Assembly: GCA_905618945.1 (NCBI GenBank)
Contig: CAJQTF010000002.1
Coordinates: forward strand, 1-64,000
DNA length: 64,000 bases
From: an uncultured Methylophilaceae bacterium
GTDB lineage: Bacteria; Pseudomonadota; Gammaproteobacteria; Burkholderiales; Methylophilaceae
Reading direction: 5' to 3'
The position numbers were made by a program, and so were the translations under genes. Numbering within the stretch: position 1 is the first letter of the stretch; every line of letters starts with the position of its first letter. The notes under the pieces are model-generated. The model did no database searches and was not told the origin of the DNA. It was given only the letters and a program-made list of their open reading frames with translations. This document shows positions 19,146 through 27,233 of the stretch, piece after piece.

Positions 19146-20444
19146 ATGAAAAATAAAAAATATATTAAAGAAAGCATGAAGTATATTTGGCATCCATGTT
19201 CCCAAATGAAGCATCATGAAAAAACTCCTTTGATACCAATAAGAGAAGGTAGGGGAAGTTGGCTAATCGATTTTAATAATAAAAAATATTTAGATGTGAC
19301 TAGTTCTTGGTGGGTAAATTTATTTGGCCATAATAATAAAATAATTAAGCAGCACATCACAAAGCAGTTAAATAAAATTGAACATGTAATGCTTGCAGGG
19401 GCAACGCATGAGGCTGCTATTGATTTATCAAAAAAATTAAGCAAACTCACAAAACTAAGCCATTGCTCCTATGGAAGTGATGGGGCAAATGCCGTTGAAA
19501 TTGCATTAAAAATGAGCTCTCATTATTGGAAAAGAGTAGGGTTACCAAAAAAGAATAAATTTGTTTACCTTGAGAATAGTTATCATGGTGAAACAATAGG
19601 GGCCCTATCTGTAACAGATATACCTATATTTAGAAAACAGTACGCCTCGTTAATAAAACCATATTTCTCAGTCCCATCTCCTGATCTTAGGTTAAATAAA
19701 GCTAATAAAACATCCGAAGAATTTATTCAAGAAAAAATAAAATCGTTAAAAATATTATTTGAGAATAAGCATGAAGTTATTTCAAGCATTATTTTAGAGC
19801 CACTCGTTCAGTGTGCGACAGGTATGGGAATCTATGACTCAATTTATCTAAAAAAAGTAAGAGAATTATGCGATGAATATGAGATTCATCTAATTGTTGA
19901 TGAGATTGCTGTGGGCTTTGGAAGAACAGGTAAGATGTTTGCACATCAGTATGAAAAAATTATTCCAGACTTTATATGTTTATCAAAAGGGCTAACCGGT
20001 GGTTATCTTCCGCTCTCTGTCACACTTACAACTGATAAGGTTTATTCAGCTTTTTATTCTGACAAAATGGCTGATGCTTTTCTTCATTCTCACAGTTATA
20101 CAGGTAACCCCTTAGCATGTAGTGCCGCATTAGGAACTTTATCAATATTCGAGAAGGAAGACGTACTTAAGAATAATAAAATAAAATCAAATTTAATTAA
20201 TAAACTAATGATTGATTATAAAAACTTACCAATTAGAAGCCTTAGAAACATCGGGATGATTTGGGCGTTTGAAGTTGATAATAAAATCGATATAGATAAA
20301 TTCACTGAGTATTCAATATCTAATGGAGTTTTAATAAGGCCAATTAATAATACTGTTTACTTTATGCCACCTTATTGTATCTCTGAAAAAGAAGCTCATC
20401 ATATGGTTGCGATAACCTCTGAAGCAATCAAGCAGGCTATATAG
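19146..20444 (+). CDS. bioA: adenosylmethionine-8-amino-7-oxononanoate aminotransferase
   Basis: BioA is the PLP-dependent enzyme that converts KAPA to DAPA in biotin synthesis with S-adenosylmethionine as amino donor. The 432-residue protein starts with the BioA-specific IWHPCSQMK and has SSWWVNLFGHNN near residue 53, SDGANAVEIALKM, NSYHGETIGALSVTD, DEIAVGFGRTGKMFAH with the PLP-pairing Asp, and LSKGLTGGYLPLS with the Schiff-base Lys. The remaining bio genes are not nearby. A related class-III aminotransferase is unlikely given the N-terminal motif. Confidence 0.92.
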   Translation: MKNKKYIKESMKYIWHPCSQMKHHEKTPLIPIREGRGSWLIDFNNKKYLDVTSSWWVNLFGHNNKIIKQHITKQLNKIEHVMLAGATHEAAIDLSKKLSKLTKLSHCSYGSDGANAVEIALKMSSHYWKRVGLPKKNKFVYLENSYHGETIGALSVTDIPIFRKQYASLIKPYFSVPSPDLRLNKANKTSEEFIQEKIKSLKILFENKHEVISSIILEPLVQCATGMGIYDSIYLKKVRELCDEYEIHLIVDEIAVGFGRTGKMFAHQYEKIIPDFICLSKGLTGGYLPLSVTLTTDKVYSAFYSDKMADAFLHSHSYTGNPLACSAALGTLSIFEKEDVLKNNKIKSNLINKLMIDYKNLPIRSLRNIGMIWAFEVDNKIDIDKFTEYSISNGVLIRPINNTVYFMPPYCISEKEAHHMVAITSEAIKQAI

Positions 20445-20446
20445 TT

Positions 20447-21847
20447 ATGAATATTCTAAGGGTTTTAATTATATGGTTGATACCATTGTCGGTTTTTGCA
20501 GAGATTCCGCTAGAATATAAAAAAATTATCAATAAATATAAAGTCTCACAAGATTCATTCACTTTTGTCGTAAAGAATCTAACAAATAAATCTGAACCTA
20601 TAGTCGCACATAATGAAAAAAAATTTTTTAATCCTGCTTCATTAGTTAAAATAATCTCAACTTTCATAGCTGTAGAAGAATTAGGCCCACAATTTAAATG
20701 GCAATCAGATTTTTTTCACAATGGCGACATTATTGGGGAAACTTTGGATGGGGACTTAATCTTTAAGGGAAGAGGGGATGCTACTTTTTCAATCACTAAT
20801 TTAGAAAACTCGATAAGAAAAATTCAACGTAATGGGATAAAGAAGATAAAAGGAGATTTAATCCTAGATTTAAGTTATTTTGGATTAGCCTCAAAAGAAA
20901 AACCATTTGATAGTGATCCAATGAGGGCTTACAACGCTTTACCAAATCCGGTTGTTGTTCAAAGTAATACTATGAATTTTATATTTACTATGAAAGATAA
21001 AAATTTAATTATCGAATCTAATCCTAACTTAGAACACTTCAGTATTAAAAATAATATCAAAATTACAAATGACAGATGTATTGATTGGAAAAGTAAACTC
21101 AATTACCGAACTCAACAAAACAAGCTTAAGTCTCAGGTTATTTTTGATGGTAAATTTAGCCGAAAATGCGGCACAAAAGAAATCAATTTATCAGTTCTAA
21201 ATGACGAAGAATATTTTTATAGGATTTTTAAGAAAACATGGAAGGCGAATGGTGGAGAATTTAGTGGTAATTTAGACACGACTTATATTCAGGATTCTAA
21301 TTGGAAAGTTTTGTATAGACATAATTCAAGACCTTTGAGTGAAATAATAAGGGATGTTAATAAATATAGCCTAAACCTTATGGCCAGAAACACTATGCTG
21401 ACTATCTTGGCTGAGGATAGTGATTTACTTGTTTTGGAATCATCGGTAAATAAATATGTGAATACATGGTTTGAAAAGATGAGTTTGCCACACAACGGTA
21501 TGTTCCTTCAAAATGGTGCTGGATTATCAAGAAACTCTATTTTAACTTCTGAGCAGCTTTTGTTGTTAATGGAAAAGATATATCATAATCCTTTGATGCC
21601 TGAAATGCTTTCGTCCTTTCCAATTTCTGGAGTAGATGGGACCCTAAAAAGAAGAATGAATTACTCAACTTTTAGAAAGTCTGCTCACTTTAAGACTGGA
21701 TCAATGAGGAATGTAAATGCAATTGCAGGTTTTTTACTGGATAAAAATAAGGAAATGAAAATTTTTATTTTTATTATGAACGATTTGACTGCTAAAGATT
21801 CTCATATATTACAAGAGGCTCTCATTGCTCAAGCTTATAAAAATTAA
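20447..21847 (+). CDS. dacB: D-alanyl-D-alanine carboxypeptidase/endopeptidase (PBP4 family)
   Basis: This 466-residue periplasmic penicillin-binding protein trims and cleaves peptidoglycan cross-links. It has an N-terminal signal peptide (about residues 1-19) and the serine-peptidase S13 motifs: SLVK (SxxK, after FFNPA, near residue 66), SLN (SxN, in NKYSLNLMARN) and KTG (in HFKTGSMRNV). The large insertion between the first two motifs is typical of PBP4. It starts 2 bases after bioA and precedes the FKBP gene by 14 bases. Confidence 0.92.
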   Translation: MNILRVLIIWLIPLSVFAEIPLEYKKIINKYKVSQDSFTFVVKNLTNKSEPIVAHNEKKFFNPASLVKIISTFIAVEELGPQFKWQSDFFHNGDIIGETLDGDLIFKGRGDATFSITNLENSIRKIQRNGIKKIKGDLILDLSYFGLASKEKPFDSDPMRAYNALPNPVVVQSNTMNFIFTMKDKNLIIESNPNLEHFSIKNNIKITNDRCIDWKSKLNYRTQQNKLKSQVIFDGKFSRKCGTKEINLSVLNDEEYFYRIFKKTWKANGGEFSGNLDTTYIQDSNWKVLYRHNSRPLSEIIRDVNKYSLNLMARNTMLTILAEDSDLLVLESSVNKYVNTWFEKMSLPHNGMFLQNGAGLSRNSILTSEQLLLLMEKIYHNPLMPEMLSSFPISGVDGTLKRRMNYSTFRKSAHFKTGSMRNVNAIAGFLLDKNKEMKIFIFIMNDLTAKDSHILQEALIAQAYKN

Positions 21848-21861
21848 ATTAGGATTTGACT

Positions 21862-22311
21862 ATGCATAAAAAAATATGGCTATTATTAATTTTAATGATG
21901 TACTTTACAAATAGTTTTTCAATTGAAATTTCAACAGGAGACACAAAAAAAATGAATGAAAAAATTCAAGAATTAGTTATAGAAGACAGTAAAGTGGGAG
22001 AGGGAAGGGAAGCTGAAAAGGGCTTGACTATATCAGTTCACTACACAGGTTGGATTTTGGATGCCACAAAAAATGACAAAAAAGGGCAAAAGTTTGACAG
22101 CTCACTTGATCGAAGAGAACCTTTCACATTTGTACTTGGAGTTGGTCAGGTTATTAAAGGTTGGGATGATGGTTTTGATGGAATGAAGATTGGGGGTAGC
22201 AGAACTATTTTAATTCCATCAGAGATGGGTTATGGAAGTAGGGGTGCTGGTGGCGCAATCCCGCCTAATGCTGATTTAATATTTGAAGTTGAATTGCTAG
22301 AGATTTTATAA
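21862..22311 (+). CDS. FKBP-type peptidyl-prolyl isomerase, exported
   Basis: The protein has a hydrophobic N-terminal signal segment (residues 4-20) followed by one FKBP domain: [44 protein letters not shown], and [20 protein letters not shown]. It should catalyse proline cis-trans isomerisation in the periplasm. The ATG at 21862 is preferred over an upstream TTG because an AGGA ribosome-binding site lies 8 bases before it. It is followed immediately by the OsmC gene. Confidence 0.92.
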   Translation: MHKKIWLLLILMMYFTNSFSIEISTGDTKKMNEKIQELVIEDSKVGEGREAEKGLTISVHYTGWILDATKNDKKGQKFDSSLDRREPFTFVLGVGQVIKGWDDGFDGMKIGGSRTILIPSEMGYGSRGAGGAIPPNADLIFEVELLEIL

Positions 22312-22734
22312 TTGAAATCGACAATAAAATGGCTTGATGGAGTAAGTTTTGAAGGAGGCTCTGAGTCAGGTCATTCAGTTGTTATGGATGGAGCACCAGA
22401 ATCTGGTGGTAAGAACCTTGGTATGAGACCAATGGAGATGTTACTGCTTGGGCTGGGTGGCTGCACATCCTACGATGTCGTAACTATTTTAAAAAAATCA
22501 CGGCAAGATGTAAAAGATTGTAGCGCAGAAATTAGCGCAGAAAGATCAGAAAACATTCCTAAAGTATTTACAAAGATTCATATTCATTTTATCTTAGAAG
22601 GCAATGATTTAGATGCCTCAGTTGTAGAAAGAACGATCAACTTATCTGCCACTAAGTATTGCTCGGCTTCTATTATGCTCGAAAAATCAGTGATCATAAC
22701 TCATGATTTCGAGATAGTTGGAACAATAAAATAA
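22312..22734 (+). CDS. OsmC family protein (YhfA-like)
   Basis: This 140-residue OsmC/Ohr-fold protein has the family's GMRPMEMLLLGLGGCTSYDV segment with the first redox Cys, and the second Cys in TKYCSASIML near the C-terminus. OsmC/Ohr members reduce organic peroxides; the YhfA branch, which this resembles in length, is less well characterised. It starts with TTG directly on the stop codon of the FKBP gene, so it is probably coupled. A weak hairpin with a T-run (22791-22815) follows. Confidence 0.88.
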   Translation: MKSTIKWLDGVSFEGGSESGHSVVMDGAPESGGKNLGMRPMEMLLLGLGGCTSYDVVTILKKSRQDVKDCSAEISAERSENIPKVFTKIHIHFILEGNDLDASVVERTINLSATKYCSASIMLEKSVIITHDFEIVGTIK

Positions 22735-22790
22735 ATATTTTTAATTCAAATATCAACGTAAAGTCTTAATTTAATTCCTTTCTTATAAAA

Positions 22791-22815
22791 TGTTGTAATT
22801 AAACAACAATTTTTT
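22791..22815 (+). terminator. weak Rho-independent terminator after the OsmC gene
   Basis: TGTTGT (22791-22796) and ACAACA (22803-22808) form a 6-bp stem with a 6-base loop, followed by a run of T. It separates the dacB-FKBP-OsmC run from the iron-type promoter that follows. Confidence 0.45.
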
Positions 22816-22844
22816 CTTATTTAGAATCAATAACTTATACATTC

Positions 22845-22880
22845 AATGCGAATCTAAATAAGAATGCGAATGTAAATGAG
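22845..22880 (+). repeat. 18-bp tandem repeat upstream of the porin gene
   Basis: AATGCGAATCTAAATAAG (22845-22862) is followed directly by AATGCGAATGTAAATGAG (22863-22880), 16 of 18 positions identical. Each unit ends in an AAATRAG half-site like those in the Fur box that overlaps the second unit. A further TTCTTATTT half-site lies upstream at 22814. Together they could form a multi-dimer repressor landing site. Confidence 0.7.
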
Positions 22881-22894
22881 AATGATTCTTATTT
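22874..22894 (+). promoter_or_regulatory. Fur box controlling the porin-FMN protein operon
   Basis: The 21-bp element AAATGAGAAT, G, ATTCTTATTT is a palindrome with one mismatched pair and fits the 9-1-9 and 7-1-7 forms of the Fur consensus (TGATAATNATTATCA core). Its right half overlaps the -35 box of the promoter below. Fur with iron would thus block RNA polymerase. Related metalloregulators (Zur, Mur) bind similar palindromes, so iron is the likeliest but not the only reading. Confidence 0.75.
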
Positions 22895-22920
22895 ACAATT
22901 AATACTATAAGCACTATAAT
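22892..22920 (+). promoter_or_regulatory. sigma-70 promoter of the porin gene
   Basis: TTTACA (22892-22897) and a perfect TATAAT (22915-22920) are separated by exactly 17 bases, 51 bases upstream of the GTG start. The -35 box overlaps the Fur box. An optimal, strong promoter under repression is predicted. Confidence 0.75.
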
Positions 22921-22971
22921 CAATCCAACGTTAATAAAACGTAAATTTAAACATTTAAGGAAACATAAATA

Positions 22972-24177
22972 GTGAATATTAAAAAATCTTTAAAAGGCTT
23001 AGTAGCTTTAGCAATTGTTGGATCATTTGCATCAAGCGCAATTGCAGCTCCATCTAATGCAGAAATCTTTGACATGATGCAGGAAATGAAAAAAGAGCTT
23101 AAAAATTTAAAAGCTGAAAATAATGCATTAAAAGGTACAGTTGAAGAAGTGGCAGTATCAACTGATGAAGCAATTAAAGCACAAATTAAATTAGCTAATA
23201 AAAGTACATGGGGTGGTTACGGCGAGCTTCATTACAACAACTTAGAAGGAAATGGTGCTGGTGTAGCAGACAAAGACAATATAGACTTCCATCGTTTCGT
23301 CCTATACTTTGGCCATGAATTCCGTGATGACCTAAGATTCTTCTCAGAATTTGAATTAGAGCACAGTCTTGCTGGTGAAGGCAAACCTGGTGAAGTTGAG
23401 CTTGAGCAAGCTTATATCCAGTATGACTATAACGATACAACACAAATTACCAGTGGACTGTTTTTAATGCCAGTTGGTATTATGAACGAGACACACGAAC
23501 CAGATACCTTCTATGGTGTAGAGCGTAATACTGTAGAAAAAAATATTATTCCTTCAACTTGGTGGGAAGCTGGTTTGATGGTAACGAAAGAATTAAAACC
23601 TGGTCTTACTGCTGATGTAGCATTAACCAGTGGGCTTGATGGAACAGCTGCTTCAAGTTATAAAATTAGAAGCGGACGTCAAAAAGTTGCTTCAGCAGAT
23701 GCAGTTAGTTTAGCTGGGATAGCTAGACTTAAATATACTGCAATACCGGGCCTTGAGTTAGGTGCATCACTATTTGTACAGCCTGATTTTTGTCAGGAAA
23801 AAGTGAGTGGTTGTGGATCAGCAAAAATGATCGAAACTCATGCTGTATACAAAAAAGATAAGTTCCAAGTAAGAGCTTTATATGCTCGTTGGGATATACA
23901 AGGCAATGTTGTTGCAACAGCAGGTGCTGATCAGCAAGACGGTTACTATGTTGAACCTTCATACAGATTAAATGAAAAATGGGGCGCTTTTGCTCGATTC
24001 GAAACTTATGACAACAAGGCTGGTAATACTACAGACACTGAAGTTGATGCAAGAAGTATTGGTTTCAATTACTGGATAGACCCAACTGTGGTAGCTAAAT
24101 TTGATTACGTTGATCAAAGTAAAGCAAACGATCAAGATCAAGACGGATTTAATATTGGTCTAGGATACTCATTCTAA
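22972..24177 (+). CDS. outer-membrane porin with N-terminal coiled coil
   Basis: The 401-residue protein starts at GTG with AAGG 11 bases upstream. It has a signal peptide ending near ASSAIAAPS, then a heptad-rich segment (residues about 30-65, EMKKELKNLKAENNALKGTV) and a beta-barrel region with alternating hydrophobic residues, ending in the aromatic GYSF that is the outer-membrane insertion signal. It resembles phosphate-selective-porin-like or short-coiled-coil porins; the substrate is not known. The Fur-box promoter suggests an iron-related role. An FMN-binding gene follows by 23 bases. Confidence 0.85.
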   Translation: MNIKKSLKGLVALAIVGSFASSAIAAPSNAEIFDMMQEMKKELKNLKAENNALKGTVEEVAVSTDEAIKAQIKLANKSTWGGYGELHYNNLEGNGAGVADKDNIDFHRFVLYFGHEFRDDLRFFSEFELEHSLAGEGKPGEVELEQAYIQYDYNDTTQITSGLFLMPVGIMNETHEPDTFYGVERNTVEKNIIPSTWWEAGLMVTKELKPGLTADVALTSGLDGTAASSYKIRSGRQKVASADAVSLAGIARLKYTAIPGLELGASLFVQPDFCQEKVSGCGSAKMIETHAVYKKDKFQVRALYARWDIQGNVVATAGADQQDGYYVEPSYRLNEKWGAFARFETYDNKAGNTTDTEVDARSIGFNYWIDPTVVAKFDYVDQSKANDQDQDGFNIGLGYSF

Positions 24178-24200
24178 TATAAGGTATATGAAACACTAGA

Positions 24201-24731
24201 ATGGTTATAAAAAAATATTCACTATTAATAATTGCGACACTGTTACTTGTAACAGTGTCGTCTTTATTTGCACGTGGGGTATACCAAACTGACGAAGATT
24301 TCATATCTGAGGCATTCTTCAAAAAACCACCAGAAAATAGCAGAATAATGTTGGGAGGCGATGTGAGAAAGAGAGTCGCTGCACTCTTAGGTCATCCTTA
24401 CGGTGGACTAATAATAAAGTATTGGGAAAAAGAAGGTCGAACAGCATGGATATTGAAAGAGATTGGTAAAACAGAGCCAATTACATTTGGAATCATAATT
24501 AAAAATAGTAAGATTGAAAAAATAAAAGTATTAGAATTCCGTGAAAGTCGAGGTTGGGAAGTAAAGTACCCAGCTTTTACTAAACAATATAATGGCGTGA
24601 GGTTAGAAGGTGATAAACTAGATAAAAATATTGATGGAGTATCTGGTGCAACATTGTCTCTTTGGGCTATGAATGGCGTATCAAGAGTAGCTTTATATCT
24701 CAGCCAACATCTATCAAACAAACCTAAGTAA
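24201..24731 (+). CDS. exported FMN-binding domain flavoprotein
   Basis: This 176-residue protein has a signal peptide or anchor (residues 5-25) and an FMN_bind domain like those of RnfG/NqrC/NosR. The flavinylation motif DGVSGAT (residues 145-151) matches the ApbE target DgxsGAT, so Thr151 is the predicted covalent FMN site. It would carry electrons outside the cytoplasmic membrane. Clustered with a Fur-controlled porin, it is a candidate for reduction of ferric iron or another extracytoplasmic acceptor; that is inference. The start of the coding region holds a 12-bp perfect hairpin. Confidence 0.82.
   Translation: MVIKKYSLLIIATLLLVTVSSLFARGVYQTDEDFISEAFFKKPPENSRIMLGGDVRKRVAALLGHPYGGLIIKYWEKEGRTAWILKEIGKTEPITFGIIIKNSKIEKIKVLEFRESRGWEVKYPAFTKQYNGVRLEGDKLDKNIDGVSGATLSLWAMNGVSRVALYLSQHLSNKPK
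24235..24260 (+). promoter_or_regulatory. 12-bp perfect hairpin in the start of the FMN-binding gene
   Basis: CGACACTGTTAC (24235-24246) and GTAACAGTGTCG (24249-24260) are exactly complementary with a 2-base TT between (a DNA cruciform or an RNA stem with a 4-base loop after fraying). It lies 35 bases inside the coding region, over the signal-peptide codons, and is followed by a T-rich stretch. It could attenuate transcription after the porin, stabilise the porin mRNA 3' end, or bind a dimeric protein. Confidence 0.7.
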
Positions 24732-24761
24732 AATTTTAAAGTAAGTTAAAAAGTTGGTTAT

Positions 24762-25508
24762 ATGGAGCAAGTGCGCATATCAAAGATATTGTCTGAGCTT
24801 GGTCTTTGCTCAAGACGGGAAGCTGATAAGTATATAGAGCAGGGTTTAGTTTTGCTTGATGGAAAAGTTGTTGATGAACTAGGCACTAAAGCATACCGTA
24901 GTCAAAAAGTTGAGCTTTTAAAAAAAGCCAGACTTAATCAATCACTTAAAGCAACAGTGATATTAAACAAACCAGTCAGCTATATTTCTCATTTAGATGA
25001 TGACAAAGAATTTACACCAGCATCAAGCTTAATCACTCCAGATAATTATTATAATTCAAAAAATGAAGAAACTACCTCAAAGCGAAATCCAATATTCAAT
25101 AGAGAAGGACTAGCTCCAGCAGGAAGGTTAGACATTGACTCGTCAGGAATGCTTGTATTGACTCAGGATGGGCGTATTGCAAAAAAAATAATAGGGGAAG
25201 AAAGTGCTGATATTGAAAAAGAATATTTGGTGAGGGTCGAAGGAGCCATTACTGATGAAGATTTAAAATTATTAAACCATGGCATAACCCTAGATGACTA
25301 TGAATTAAAACCAGCCAAAGTAAATTGGCAAAATAAAGATCAGCTTAAATTTATTTTAATTGAAGGCAGAAATCGGCAAATAAGAAAAATGTGTGAATTA
25401 GTTAGTTTAAAAGTCAATGGTTTGAAAAGAGTTAGAATTGGAAATGTTAGGCTAAATGATTTACCGGAAGGTAAGTGGCGGTTTTTATCTGAAGAGGAAT
25501 CATTTTAA
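24762..25508 (+). CDS. RsuA/RluB/RluF-family rRNA pseudouridine synthase
   Basis: This 248-residue enzyme isomerises a uridine of rRNA. It has an N-terminal S4 RNA-binding domain (VRISKILSELGLCSRREADK, residues 4-23), a catalytic domain with AGRLDIDSSGMLVLTQDG near residue 118 (catalytic Asp), EKEYLVRVEG, and the C-terminal EGRNRQIRKMCE motif. The C-terminal order of motifs is closest to RluF, but an insertion of about 25 residues around 80-105 precludes an exact subtype. The target position cannot be deduced. Confidence 0.88.
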   Translation: MEQVRISKILSELGLCSRREADKYIEQGLVLLDGKVVDELGTKAYRSQKVELLKKARLNQSLKATVILNKPVSYISHLDDDKEFTPASSLITPDNYYNSKNEETTSKRNPIFNREGLAPAGRLDIDSSGMLVLTQDGRIAKKIIGEESADIEKEYLVRVEGAITDEDLKLLNHGITLDDYELKPAKVNWQNKDQLKFILIEGRNRQIRKMCELVSLKVNGLKRVRIGNVRLNDLPEGKWRFLSEEESF

Positions 25509-25541
25509 CTAAAATAGAAATAAACTTGATAAACTATTCTT

Positions 25542-26057
25542 ATGATTAAAAAATATTTTTTATTTACTTTTTTACTGTTAAATTTTTCTGTTGCAAATGG
25601 GCAATCATTTAAAGAGTTCACTGAGGGTAATTATTTTGCACCAATTGATGAGAAGTATTTGGAATTAAATGTAGTTTGTAGAAAGAATTATGATGAAAAA
25701 GAAAAAAAGAAATATTTTGAAATATTATTTTACAATCAAGGTAAAAATGTTTTTGATATGAATAAGCATTATAAAATATATCAAAAAGGATATAAAAATC
25801 TCAAACCACCAATTTATTCATTTACTGTTAGGAACTGGTTCCAAACTATTGCAATCCAGAGTGGAAAGCCTAAATTTATTACAACAACTCAACAATCCTC
25901 GATAAGGAGGAATGAGGTAATACCTGGCAATCTAGCAGAGGCAATATTAAGTTCGGGGCAATTGGATATATATTTCCATTTTCAAAATGACAATACCAAA
26001 AGCATTGGAAAATTTAAAGTATCAAATAATAAGGTGCTGATTGATTGTTTTGATTAA
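25542..26057 (+). CDS. exported hypothetical protein
   Basis: I do not recognise this 171-residue protein. It has a clear signal peptide (MIKKYFLFTFLLLNFSVANG, cleavage near residue 20), then a soluble, Lys/Tyr/Asn-rich domain with two cysteines (residues about 47 and 169) that could pair in the periplasm. It lies between a pseudouridine synthase and a TauE permease with small gaps on both sides. Confidence 0.6.
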   Translation: MIKKYFLFTFLLLNFSVANGQSFKEFTEGNYFAPIDEKYLELNVVCRKNYDEKEKKKYFEILFYNQGKNVFDMNKHYKIYQKGYKNLKPPIYSFTVRNWFQTIAIQSGKPKFITTTQQSSIRRNEVIPGNLAEAILSSGQLDIYFHFQNDNTKSIGKFKVSNNKVLIDCFD

Positions 26058-26078
26058 AGCAATTATTTAAATCTCTGC

Positions 26079-26825
26079 ATGACATTCCAATTATTTGAAT
26101 ATATTACAGCTGGGTTAATTTTTTTTAGTGCGATATTGTATTCATCTGTCGGGCATGGAGGAGCTTCATCTTATATTGCAATTATGTCACTAATGGGTAC
26201 GCCAATCGATTCGATTAAGCCTATTGGATTAGTTTTAAATATAATTGTATCGTCGATTGCAAGTTTTCGCTTTATTAAAAATAAATTATTTAACCTTAAA
26301 GTTTTTATACCAGTAGTTTTAGGGTCTGTTCCTACAGCATTTTTAGGCGGCTACCTCCATTTGCCTTCAGAAACTTATAGGATTTTAGTTGGAATTATTT
26401 TAATATTTGCTGGATTTCAATTTTTATTTGATATTTTTAAATATTTTAAGAAGAGATCTAATCAACCAGTAAATTTTGTATTCGGAATATTTGCTGGTGT
26501 AATTATTGGATTTCTCTCTGGGCTCACAGGTACAGGAGGTGGTATTTTTCTATCACCTTTGATAGTTTTTTTAGGTTGGACAAATGTGAAAGGTGCTTCA
26601 GGAACTGCAGCTGCATTTATTTTATTTAATTCAATTTCAGGGCTTCTAGGTAATATATCTTCGGTTAGCTTAATACCAAATACAATATTTTTATATGCTT
26701 TCTCTGTGATTGTAGGGGTTTTAATTGGTACCCAGCTTGGTATTAAGATATTAAATGAACATCATATGAAAAGAGCATTGGGAATAGTTTTAGTAGTTGC
26801 CGGATTTAAATTTATTTTTATATAG
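26079..26825 (+). CDS. TauE/SafE family membrane permease
   Basis: The 248-residue protein has about eight membrane segments and the two-fold internal repeat of the TauE/SafE (DUF81) family: FSAILYSSVGHGGASSY near residue 16 and GFLSGLTGTGGGIFLSPLIV near residue 148. Members move sulfite, sulfoacetate or other organosulfur and carboxylate anions. No sulfur gene is adjacent, though a SoxYZ-like carrier is 400 bases away on the other strand. The substrate is unknown. Confidence 0.85.
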   Translation: MTFQLFEYITAGLIFFSAILYSSVGHGGASSYIAIMSLMGTPIDSIKPIGLVLNIIVSSIASFRFIKNKLFNLKVFIPVVLGSVPTAFLGGYLHLPSETYRILVGIILIFAGFQFLFDIFKYFKKRSNQPVNFVFGIFAGVIIGFLSGLTGTGGGIFLSPLIVFLGWTNVKGASGTAAAFILFNSISGLLGNISSVSLIPNTIFLYAFSVIVGVLIGTQLGIKILNEHHMKRALGIVLVVAGFKFIFI

Positions 26826-26866
26826 TTCTGTTATTGTGTAGTTATCTAGTTAAAAGGTGATGGATA

Positions 26867-27232
26867 ATGATATCAGAATTTAGTAAACAATTTTTTTGGC
26901 TGTTTGCAATTGTTGGATTTTTTTTATCTCTTATTTTGTTGGCTAATGACTATTTTTCACATCAAATTTTTCTCGAAGAATATGAGAGACAGATGGCCTT
27001 TTGTATCGAATCTACCAAGCAATGCAATATTGAAAATATCTCTACTAAAGAAGTTAGTAAATTAAATGCCAATCAATTAAAGTTAATTGAATTAAATACC
27101 CTCATTATTAATTTTAAAAACTACCTAATAAATATATTGATTACATTTGGCGTATTTAATTTAATCGCAATTATTCCAATGATCATAAATATTTATAGTG
27201 AAATTAGGTCAAGAATTAAACTTAGTAGATAG
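26867..27232 (+). CDS. small membrane protein with two transmembrane segments
   Basis: I do not recognise this 121-residue protein. It has hydrophobic segments at about residues 9-27 and 82-108, with a roughly 50-residue loop that holds two cysteines (CIESTKQC) six residues apart and may be periplasmic. It follows the TauE permease by 41 bases and ends at the convergent SoxYZ-like gene. Confidence 0.55.
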   Translation: MISEFSKQFFWLFAIVGFFLSLILLANDYFSHQIFLEEYERQMAFCIESTKQCNIENISTKEVSKLNANQLKLIELNTLIINFKNYLINILITFGVFNLIAIIPMIINIYSEIRSRIKLSR

Positions 27233-27233
27233 T

